A DNA stretch of 64,000 nucleotides. Source: DATIYF01 sp035517775. GTDB lineage: Bacteria > Acidobacteriota > Terriglobia > Terriglobales > Acidobacteriaceae. The stretch's first letter is position 1. Each line of letters starts with the position of its first letter. Shown piece after piece: positions 33,259 to 39,675 of this stretch. The position numbers and the translations under genes were made by a program. The DNA lies in the NCBI GenBank assembly GCA_035517775.1, contig DATIYF010000026.1, positions 5,906 to 69,905 of the forward strand, written 5' to 3'. Under the pieces are notes generated by a model. The model made no database searches and was not told where the DNA came from. It saw only the letters and a list, made by a program, of their open reading frames with translations.

Positions 33259-33315
33259 CGCGGGCGCCCCCGCCCGCGTGCCATCATTCCACAAATGCGG
33301 CCGAGGGCGGCCGCA
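33259..33315. repeat. Two hairpins in the rpmI-rplT gap
   Basis: CGCGGGCG-cccc-CGCCCGCG (33259-33278) and TGCGGCC-gagggc-GGCCGCA (33296-33315) follow one another with an 17-base link, in the 157-base spacer between rpmI and rplT. Confidence 0.55.
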
Positions 33316-33325
33316 CCACACAACC

Positions 33326-33520
33326 TTAGTACGGAATCATCCGCTTGACCTTCGGTGTGTCCGCTTCGCTTACCAGCACATTGCTGCGCAGCTTGCGTTT
33401 GCGCTTTTTGTCTTTCGAGGTCAGGATGTGGCGCAGATGCGAATGCCCTCGCTTTACCTTTCCTGTTGCGGTCTTCTTAAAGCGCTTGGCGGCGCCTTTA
33501 TGGGTCTTTAGTTTTGGCAT
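33326..33520 (-). CDS. rpmI: 50S ribosomal protein L35
   Basis: A 64-residue basic protein of the large subunit: MPKLKTHKGAAKRFKKTATG at the start, KVKRGHSHLRHILTSKDKKR in the middle and a VKRMIPY ending, all canonical for L35. ATG 33520 is certain from the MPKLKTHKG start. It is second in the operon, 99 bases after infC, with an inverted repeat in the gap. Confidence 0.97.
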   Translation of the reverse strand: MPKLKTHKGAAKRFKKTATGKVKRGHSHLRHILTSKDKKRKRKLRSNVLVSEADTPKVKRMIPY

Positions 33521-33540
33521 GAAGTCTCCAAGATCAGCTT

Positions 33541-33617
33541 GCAGCACTCGGCCGTCAGCCCTCGCAGGCAACTGCAAGCACCGCGCTCAACTTGCTGAGT
33601 GCTGACGGGCTGAGTGC
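33541..33617. repeat. Inverted GCACTC-GCC-GTCAGC repeat in the infC-rpmI gap
   Basis: Left arm about 33541-33565 and right arm about 33594-33617 pair through GCACTC, GCC/GGC and GTCAGC/GCTGAC with a few mismatches. It belongs to the same GCTGAGTGCTGACGG family as the inverted repeat between pheS and pheT. Confidence 0.6.
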
Positions 33618-33619
33618 TT

Positions 33620-34216
33620 CTACGCCTGATTCATCCTCGGCGCGGGTGGCGCCGGAGCGGCAGCCTTCGGTTGCTGGGCCTTCTCTCGTTCCTTTTCCTT
33701 CTCTGTCTTCTTCGGCGCCAGAATCAAATGCAGGGTGTTGCCCTCCTGCCGCGGGCGGAATTCTACAATGCCGTTGGCTTCGACGTCTTTGATCAGGCGC
33801 TCCAGAATCTGGCGGCCCAGGCCGGTGCGCGTCATCTCCCGGCCGCGGAAGAAGATGGTGGCCTTGACCTTGTCTCCCTCGTCCAGAAAGCGCAGCACGT
33901 GGTTCTTCTTGGTTTCATAGTCGTGGTCATCCACATTAATGCGGAACTTGACCTCTTTGACCACGATGGTTTTCTGGTGCTTCTTCGCCTCGCGCTCTTT
34001 CTTTTCCTGCTGGTACAGGAATTTCCCGTAGTCCATGATGCGGCACACAGGAGGGTTGGCGGTGGGCGAGATTTCAACCAGGTCCAGGTTACGTTCGCGG
34101 GCCATTTTGAGCGCTTCGTAGGGTGGCAGGATGCCGATCTGCTTGCCTTCGTCGTCAATCACGCGGATTTCGCGTGCCCGAATGCGCTCATTGATGCGGA
34201 TAAAACGCTTATCGAT
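33620..34216 (-). CDS. infC: Translation initiation factor IF-3, probable AUC start
   Basis: IF-3 (198 residues) binds the 30S subunit and checks start-codon pairing. The N-domain starts IDKRFIRINERIRAREIRVID and the linker/C-domain shows DLVEISPTANPPVCRIMDYGKFLYQ and VKVKEVKFR-like KEVKFRINVDDHDY, GDKVKATIFFRGREM. A 25-residue Pro/Ala/Lys tail (about 174-198) is extra. No ATG/GTG/TTG fits: the frame's ATG at 34249 lies within the promoter (TATAAT 34251-34256). ATC 34216 is placed 5 bases after GGAGG, exactly where IF-3 begins. Rare AUU-type starts are the known basis of IF-3 autocontrol. Confidence 0.88.
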   Translation of the reverse strand: MDKRFIRINERIRAREIRVIDDEGKQIGILPPYEALKMARERNLDLVEISPTANPPVCRIMDYGKFLYQQEKKEREAKKHQKTIVVKEVKFRINVDDHDYETKKNHVLRFLDEGDKVKATIFFRGREMTRTGLGRQILERLIKDVEANGIVEFRPRQEGNTLHLILAPKKTEKEKEREKAQQPKAAAPAPPAPRMNQA

Positions 34217-34259
34217 ACAATCCTCCCTATCTGGGGCTGTTGGATGCAAGATTATAGCA
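34216..34259 (-). promoter_or_regulatory. infC operon promoter, leader and ribosome-binding site
   Basis: On the minus strand TGC TATAAT (34259-34251) is an extended -10 box; no good -35 is needed. Transcription should start near 34244, giving a 28-base leader. GGGAGG (34227-34222) precedes ATC 34216. This arrangement excludes the upstream ATG. Confidence 0.6.
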
Positions 34260-34469
34260 AACGGCCAGTTTCACCGCGCGGGCAGGGCCTGCTATTTTCG
34301 GGCATTCGAAGCCGGTCTTCGAATCTGAGATAAGCCTGAAAGGGCCCGGGCAAGGTTTCCGAGGCCGCCGCACCAGCCCCCGGTGCCCACAGATTGATGC
34401 GCAAGGGCCTCGAGGTCTGTTTCTTGCTGATTCGAGGGCAGTTGCCCGCCTTTTGCGCCTCTCCCCACC

Positions 34470-34499
34470 TTGCCGCGCGCGGCGTTCGGCGCGTATGAT
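34470..34499 (+). promoter_or_regulatory. Probable pyrR promoter
   Basis: TTGCCG (34470-34475) and TATGAT (34494-34499) are 18 bases apart. Transcription would begin near 34506, only about 3 bases before ATG 34509, so the pyrR message is likely leaderless. There is then no room for a classical PyrR attenuator. Confidence 0.45.
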
Positions 34500-34508
34500 G
34501 CAGCGTTC

Positions 34509-35084
34509 ATGACTTCCCGAGCCGCTTCCCGCCTGCCTGACCTGAAAGAGAAATTGCAGCTCATGTCGGAGTCTGAAATTGAGCGCACTCTGGTTCGCCT
34601 GGCGCACGAGATCATCGAGAAAAATAACGGCGCCGCGGCGCTGGGACTGGTAGGCATCCGTCAGCGGGGCGTGCCGCTGGCAGAGCGGCTGGCGGGAATT
34701 ATCGGCCGTATCGAAAAGGCGAAGGTGCCAGTGGGCATGCTCGACATCACGCTCTATCGTGACGACCTTTCCACCCTGGGTCCGAAGCCGGTGGTGCACA
34801 AGACCCAGATCAATTTCGACATTACGGATAAAGACATCATTCTGGTGGATGATGTGCTCTACACGGGAAGGACGGCACGCGCCGCCATGGATGCGCTGTT
34901 CAAGCATGGGCGCCCGCGGCGGGTACAGCTCGGCGTGCTCATAGACCGCGGTCATCGCGAGTTGCCCATCGAAGCGGGTTTCGTGGGCCGCAAGGTGCAG
35001 ACCACGCAGCAGGAAATCGTGAAGGTGCAGCTGCGGGAAGTGGATGAAATTGACCGGGTCCTGCTGTTGGAGAAGCCTCGCTGA
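34509..35084 (+). CDS. pyrR: Bifunctional pyr operon regulator / uracil phosphoribosyltransferase PyrR
   Basis: A 191-residue PRTase-fold protein. LKEKLQLMSESEIERTLVRLAHEIIEKN opens it, GLVGIRQRGVPLAERLA and the PRPP loop DIILVDDVLYTGRTARAAMD (about 108-127) are diagnostic, and LGVLIDRGHRELPIEAGFVGRKV closes the RNA-binding face. In Bacillus it attenuates pyr mRNA when UMP is high and has minor UPRTase activity. No terminator/antiterminator leader is seen before it here, so control may act at translation or the protein may mainly salvage uracil. It is first in pyrR-pyrB-pyrC, with 87 bases to pyrB. Confidence 0.93.
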   Translation: MTSRAASRLPDLKEKLQLMSESEIERTLVRLAHEIIEKNNGAAALGLVGIRQRGVPLAERLAGIIGRIEKAKVPVGMLDITLYRDDLSTLGPKPVVHKTQINFDITDKDIILVDDVLYTGRTARAAMDALFKHGRPRRVQLGVLIDRGHRELPIEAGFVGRKVQTTQQEIVKVQLREVDEIDRVLLLEKPR

Positions 35085-35171
35085 GGCTGGCGGCGAGCGC
35101 CGGGAAGCTTCCTGCCGGGCTCAGCGGACCGGCTGCAGCATTCGACCGGAGCGTAATCACGGCCACTCAAC

Positions 35172-36092
35172 ATGAACAACACGAAGGCGGCGCCCGGCTC
35201 GCTGCTGGGAATTGAACATCTCGAGGCGGCGGAAATTACCCGGGTGCTGCGCCTGGCCCGGAGAATGAATCCGCAACGCCCCCGCCCCTTGCTGCGGGGC
35301 AAGCGCGTATTGCTGCTGTTCTACGAAGCCTCCACCCGCACCCGCAGTTCCTTCGAGGTGGCGGCCAAATCCCTGGGCGCGATGACCACCCTGGTGCTCT
35401 CGAGCGGTTCAAGCATTGAAAAGGGCGAATCGCTGCTCGATACCGGCTACACCCTGCGGGCGGTGGGCGCGGATGTGATTGTGGTGCGCCATCCCAATGC
35501 CGGCGCGCCGCACCTGATGGCCGCTCACCTGGATATTCCCGTGATCAATGCGGGGGATGGCATGCACGAGCACCCCACGCAAGCTTTACTCGATGCCTAC
35601 ACCATTCTGAAGCACAAGAAGAACCTGAAGGGCCTGCAGGTGGCAATCATCGGTGACATTTACCACAGCCGCGTGGCCCGCTCGGCGGTGCACCTGCTGA
35701 GCAAGTTCGGGGCGAAGATCACGCTCTGCGGCCCTCCCGAGTTCCTGCCGGAGCTCGCGGTCACGCTGGCGCCGGGGTTGCGCATCAGCCGCACCGTGGA
35801 TGAAGCCGTGCGCGGCGTGGATGTGGTGATGGTTCTGCGGGTGCAGAAAGAGCGGCTGGCCGGGCAGAAGATCAGCCTGCAGGACTACATCAACCGCTAC
35901 CAGATGACCCTGCCCCGGCTCAAGCTGGCGAAGAAAGACGCCATGGTGATGCACCCGGGGCCGATCATTCGCGGTTTGGAGCTGACCTGGGAGGTGGCGG
36001 ATTGCCCGCAATCAGCCATCGTGGAAGAAGTCCGCAATGGAGTGCCTGTGCGCATGGCGATCCTGGCGAAGGCGCTGGGAAAGGCCAAGTGA
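35172..36092 (+). CDS. pyrB: Aspartate carbamoyltransferase catalytic subunit
   Basis: Condenses carbamoyl phosphate with aspartate, the first committed step of pyrimidine synthesis. The 306 residues show the carbamoyl-phosphate motif FYEASTRTRSSFEVAAKSLG (about 50-69), GESLLDTGYTL, HPNAGAPHLMA and GDGMHEHPTQALLDAYT (HPTQ). LRVQKERL and HPGPIIRGLEL are the C-terminal aspartate-binding parts. Length fits the catalytic chain; no pyrI is present, so a trimeric or PyrC-associated enzyme is likely. pyrC follows after about 100 bases that contain one short repeat. Confidence 0.96.
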   Translation: MNNTKAAPGSLLGIEHLEAAEITRVLRLARRMNPQRPRPLLRGKRVLLLFYEASTRTRSSFEVAAKSLGAMTTLVLSSGSSIEKGESLLDTGYTLRAVGADVIVVRHPNAGAPHLMAAHLDIPVINAGDGMHEHPTQALLDAYTILKHKKNLKGLQVAIIGDIYHSRVARSAVHLLSKFGAKITLCGPPEFLPELAVTLAPGLRISRTVDEAVRGVDVVMVLRVQKERLAGQKISLQDYINRYQMTLPRLKLAKKDAMVMHPGPIIRGLELTWEVADCPQSAIVEEVRNGVPVRMAILAKALGKAK

Positions 36093-36141
36093 ATTTCACC
36101 GCGGCGATACGGAGTGCAAAAAGAAACGCACGCTGGCCTGG

Positions 36142-36165
36142 GCCACGGAGGCACAGAGAAAAACG
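36142..36165 (+). repeat. CCACGGAGGCACAGAG-type repeat, short copy
   Basis: GCCACGGAGGCACAGAGAAA lies in the pyrB-pyrC gap and belongs to the degenerate ACCACGGAGG family. Its presence inside an operon suggests the repeat does not block transcription. Confidence 0.45.
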
Positions 36166-36195
36166 GATAGGCCGAATTCCTGAGAGGCTGGAATC

Positions 36196-37527
36196 GTGGG
36201 ACCTGGGGCTAAACCGGCAAACATGCCATCTGACAGAGCCAAATCGCTACTGATTAAAGGCGGGCGGGTCATCGATCCCGCTTCTCGGATTGATGCGCCC
36301 ATGGACCTGCTGCTGCGCGACGGGCGGGTGGCGGAGATTGCGCCGCCGGGCAAACTCCGCGGCGGCGGCGATGAAAAGCTGGATGCGCGCGGCCTGATCG
36401 TCGCCCCCGGGTTCATTGATATCCACGTTCACCTGCGCGAGCCGGGCCAGAGTTACAAGGAAAGCATTGCGAGCGGCACGGCTGCGGCCGCCGCCGGCGG
36501 GTTCACCTCCGTGTGCTGCATGCCCAATACGCAGCCGGTGGTGGATTCACCGGAGTGGCTGGCGTGGCTGCAGCATCCTGAGCGGGGCGCGGTAGTGAAT
36601 GTTTTTCCCATCGGGGCCGCCACCAAGGCCAGCAAAGGCGCCGCGCTCACCGATTTCCGCGCCCTGCAGCGGGCCGGCGCGGTCGGGGTTACCGACGATG
36701 GCAAGCCCATCCTTCCCGATGATGTGATGCGCGAGGCGCTGCGTTTAGGCGCGGAGCTGAACCTGCCGGTGATTCAGCATGCCGAAGATACGCGCAAGAC
36801 CGAGAGCTGCTCCATGAACGAAAGCCCGGCCTCATTCCGTCTCGGCCTGCGTGGCATGAAGGCGGCGGCTGAGGCTTCTATCGTGGAGCGCGATGTGCTG
36901 CTGGCGCAGCAGTTCACCGGGGCGCGGCTGCATGTGGCGCATCTTTCGACCGCCGACGCGCTCAAACCGGTGCGGCGCGGCAAGCGCAGCCGCCTGCACG
37001 TGACCTGCGAGGTCACGCCTCACCATTTCACCCTGACCGATGCCGATGTGGGCGATTACGACGCCAATTTCAAGATGAACCCGCCGCTGCGCTCGCCGGC
37101 CGACCGCGAGGCGCTGCTGGTGGCGCTGGGGGATGGCACGGTGGATGCGATCGCCACCGACCACGCGCCACATGCGCCCCAGGAAAAGATCATCGAGTTC
37201 GAGCGCGCGGCCTTCGGCATCACCGGCCTGGAGACCGCTTTGGGGCTGGCGATTACCCGGCTGCATCGCGGGGCTAAGATTCCGCTGGCGCGCATCGTCG
37301 AACTGTTCACGGCTGGGCCGGCGCGCGTGCTGGATTTGCGCGGGCGGGGCACGCTGGCCCGTGGAGCTTACGCCGACGTTACGGTCTTCGATCCGCAGAA
37401 GCGGTGGACTTTCGACGCCGCCAAATCACACTCCAGGTCGCGCAACACGCCCTTCGACGGCTGGCAGCTTACCGGCAAGGCGGTGGCGACGATTGTCGGC
37501 GGGCGGATCGTGTATCGGGGAAACTAG
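36196..37527 (+). CDS. pyrC: Dihydroorotase, class I
   Basis: A 443-residue amidohydrolase that cyclises carbamoyl aspartate. Metal-site motifs are GFIDIHVHLREPGQSYKE (HxH), a conserved lysine-equivalent region QHAEDTRK, HVAHLSTADALK (His), and ATDHAPHAPQEK (Asp, about 320). MPNTQPVVDS and EVTPHHFTLTD are also typical of the long class I type that often pairs with PyrB. Start is either GTG 36196 or ATG 36223; both give the same domain, and neither has a strong ribosome-binding site. It ends the operon; a cluster of small palindromes follows. Confidence 0.94.
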   Translation: MGPGAKPANMPSDRAKSLLIKGGRVIDPASRIDAPMDLLLRDGRVAEIAPPGKLRGGGDEKLDARGLIVAPGFIDIHVHLREPGQSYKESIASGTAAAAAGGFTSVCCMPNTQPVVDSPEWLAWLQHPERGAVVNVFPIGAATKASKGAALTDFRALQRAGAVGVTDDGKPILPDDVMREALRLGAELNLPVIQHAEDTRKTESCSMNESPASFRLGLRGMKAAAEASIVERDVLLAQQFTGARLHVAHLSTADALKPVRRGKRSRLHVTCEVTPHHFTLTDADVGDYDANFKMNPPLRSPADREALLVALGDGTVDAIATDHAPHAPQEKIIEFERAAFGITGLETALGLAITRLHRGAKIPLARIVELFTAGPARVLDLRGRGTLARGAYADVTVFDPQKRWTFDAAKSHSRSRNTPFDGWQLTGKAVATIVGGRIVYRGN

Positions 37528-37535
37528 GACCGGGA

Positions 37536-37740
37536 TTCCCATTTTGGGAAGCTCTCCGCCCAGCCCTCCCAGGCCATGGCTGGGTCCGCCATCCGGGTCC
37601 ATCTTTTAATCCCGTTGTGCGACTTTCGCACAGCCCCTAGTTTCCAATCTCTCGCCCGGGAGGTAGCCCGGAGGCAGGCAAGCGGAATTCCGTTGTGCGA
37701 CTTTCGCACAGCCCCTGGTTTCGATTTTCCCAATTTGGGA
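37536..37740. repeat. Nested two-copy palindromes downstream of pyrC
   Basis: Two 27-base direct repeats (37612-37638 and 37690-37716, identical) each contain the stem TGTGCGA-ctt-TCGCACA. They are bracketed by two short palindromes, TTCCCATTTTGGGAA (37536-37550) and TCCCAATTTGGGA (37728-37740). The block fills the 250-base gap between pyrC and the CDGSH gene, which converge. Confidence 0.7.
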
Positions 37741-37777
37741 CGGAATCGCCCTTCGCGGAACGCCGGTTCCCCCGGCG

Positions 37778-38077
37778 TTAGTTCCCGCCTTTGGCCGGAC
37801 TCTCAGGCGCGGGCGCGCTTTGCAGGGGCTGAGTTGCGGTTTCGGCCTGCACCGCGGCTTCGGCGGCCTGGAAGCCGATGCGGCTGTGGGTGCCATCGCA
37901 GAAAGGCTTGGTGACCGAGCCCCCGCAGCGGCACAGAGAGAATGCCTGCTTGCCGTCTTTCACCTTGGCGGTAAGGTCGTAGGGATTTCCGTCGGCGTCC
38001 ACCATTTCGATCGAGCCAATCGGCGCCTCTACCCGCAAGGGGCCGTTCTTACGCAGCGTAATTTTCACATCAGGCAT
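37778..38077 (-). CDS. CDGSH iron-sulfur domain protein
   Basis: A 99-residue mitoNEET-type protein. The [2Fe-2S] ligands are C49, C51, C60 and H64 in SLCRCGGSVTKPFCDGTHSR. The N-terminal strand pair (DVKITLRKNGPLRVEAPIGS) is the usual beta-cap; the last 30 residues (AAEAAVQAETATQPLQSAPA) look disordered. It should carry a labile redox cluster in the cytoplasm; partners are unknown. It stands alone, convergent with pyrC. Confidence 0.9.
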   Translation of the reverse strand: MPDVKITLRKNGPLRVEAPIGSIEMVDADGNPYDLTAKVKDGKQAFSLCRCGGSVTKPFCDGTHSRIGFQAAEAAVQAETATQPLQSAPAPESPAKGGN

Positions 38078-38180
38078 TTAGCCCTCCAGAGAAATCACGA
38101 GTTCGCACCAAGGGGGCGAAGGGAATCGGTTCAGATCCAAGGCTTCGACGAATCCTAATTCCGCAGGGACCCGATTCACC

Positions 38181-38210
38181 GGTCCTCAGTTTTCAGTTCA
38201 CACTTCTCAG
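38181..38210 (+). repeat. TCCTCAGTTTTCAGTTC-type repeat
   Basis: Alternating CTCAG/TTCAG units (CCTCAGTTTTCAGTTCACAC then TTCTCAG) between the CDGSH gene and the 3' end of purF. Related stretches occur at 11764 and 48451. Confidence 0.35.
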
Positions 38211-38211
38211 A

Positions 38212-39660
38212 TTAACGCCGGACAACCGCGGGCTGAATTTCCTCGACGTCCACCCAGTTCGTGGGGTACTTGCCGGTATAACAAGCGGTGCAGTAAGTGG
38301 TCTTCTCGCCATCGGCGCAGGCTTTTTTCAGGCCTTCGAGCGAAAGATAGGCCAGCGAGTCGGCGCCGATATATTCGCGAATCTCTTCGATCGAGTTATT
38401 GGCGGCGATGAGCTCTTTTTTTGAAGGCGTATCCACGCCATAGAAACAGGGCGAAATGGTGGGCGGGCAGGAGATGCGCATATGCACCTCGCGCGCGCCC
38501 GCATTGCGAATCATGCGCACAATCTTGCGGCTGGTGGTGCCGCGCACGATAGAGTCATCAATCAGCACCACGCGCTTGCCTTCGAGCAAGGAGCGCACCG
38601 GGTTGAGCTTCAGCTTGACGCCGAAATCGCGCACGGTTTGCCGGGGCTCGATGAAGGTGCGGCCGATGTAGTGGTTGCGAATCAGGCCAAAGCGGAGCGG
38701 GAGGCCGCTTTCGGCGGCGTAGCCAATGGCGGCGGTCACGCCGGAATCGGGCACGGGCACGACCAGATCGGCCTCGGCGGGAGCTTCCCGGGCGAGTTGG
38801 CGGCCCAGCTCCTCGCGGCTCTCTTGCACGGAGCGGCCGAAGACGGTGCTATCGGGGCGGGAAAAATACACGTGCTCGAAGATGCAGCTCGACTGCTCGG
38901 CCGCCGGCGAATAGAAGCGGGAAGAAATGCCCTCCGGGCTTACGATCACCAGTTCGCCGGGCTTCACGTCGCGCTCGAAGGTGGCGCCGATGAGATCGAA
39001 GGCGCAGGTTTCAGAGGCGAAGACAATGGCATCATGCTTTTCGCCGTGAGCCGCGGGAATGCGGCCCATGGCCAGGGGGCGAAAGCCGCGCGGATCGCGG
39101 GCGGCAAAGACGCGGTCGGCACTCATCATCACCAGTGAAAATGCGCCTTCCACGCGGCGCAGGGCGTCGGCGATAGCTTCCGGCAGGGTCTGCTCTTTGG
39201 AGAGCGCGATGAGGTGAACGATGACTTCGGTATCGCTGTTGGTCTGGAAGATCGAGCCCTGTTTTTCCAGGCGGCTGCGAATCTCGGTGGCATTGACCAG
39301 ATTACCGTTGTGGGCCAGCGCGGTCGCGCCCTTGTTCGATTGCACCATGATGGGCTGGGCGTTGAGCAGAGAAGAATCGCCGGCGGTGGAATAGCGGGTG
39401 TGGCCGATGGCCAGCGTGCCGTGCAATTTGGAAAGGACATCTTCGGTAAAGATATCGGCGACCAGGCCCATGGCACGGTGGGCGTTGAGGGTGAGGCCGT
39501 TGGAGCTGACGATGCCGGCGGATTCCTGGCCGCGATGCTGCAAGGCGTGCAGGCCCAGGTAGGCGAGCTTCTCCGCTTCGGGGTGGTTATGAATGGCGAC
39601 CACGCCGCACTCATCGTGGAATTCATCTGAACGCTGCACCTGGCAATCAGCCTTCAGCAT
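38212..39660 (-). CDS. purF: Amidophosphoribosyltransferase PurF
   Basis: First committed enzyme of purine synthesis (482 residues). A 17-residue propeptide precedes Cys 18 (HDECGVVAIHNHP), the N-terminal nucleophile of the glutaminase domain. GHTRYSTAGDSS and AHNGNLVNA complete that domain. The PRTase half has RFGLIRNHYIGRTFIEP and the PRPP loop RVVLIDDSIVRGTTSRKIV; four Cys after it (SCPPTISPC, CADGEKTTYCTAC) may bind an Fe-S cluster as in Bacillus PurF. ATG 39660 has GGAGG about 6 bases upstream and is 15 bases from the purL stop, so the two are an operon. Confidence 0.96.
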   Translation of the reverse strand: MLKADCQVQRSDEFHDECGVVAIHNHPEAEKLAYLGLHALQHRGQESAGIVSSNGLTLNAHRAMGLVADIFTEDVLSKLHGTLAIGHTRYSTAGDSSLLNAQPIMVQSNKGATALAHNGNLVNATEIRSRLEKQGSIFQTNSDTEVIVHLIALSKEQTLPEAIADALRRVEGAFSLVMMSADRVFAARDPRGFRPLAMGRIPAAHGEKHDAIVFASETCAFDLIGATFERDVKPGELVIVSPEGISSRFYSPAAEQSSCIFEHVYFSRPDSTVFGRSVQESREELGRQLAREAPAEADLVVPVPDSGVTAAIGYAAESGLPLRFGLIRNHYIGRTFIEPRQTVRDFGVKLKLNPVRSLLEGKRVVLIDDSIVRGTTSRKIVRMIRNAGAREVHMRISCPPTISPCFYGVDTPSKKELIAANNSIEEIREYIGADSLAYLSLEGLKKACADGEKTTYCTACYTGKYPTNWVDVEEIQPAVVRR

Positions 39661-39675
39661 CTGGCCCCTCCGCAA

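Noticed and set aside
34217..34508. Classical PyrR attenuator in the infC-pyrR spacer
   Set aside because: The likely promoter lies only about 10 bases before pyrR, leaving no room for a leader; no terminator with T-tract is seen.
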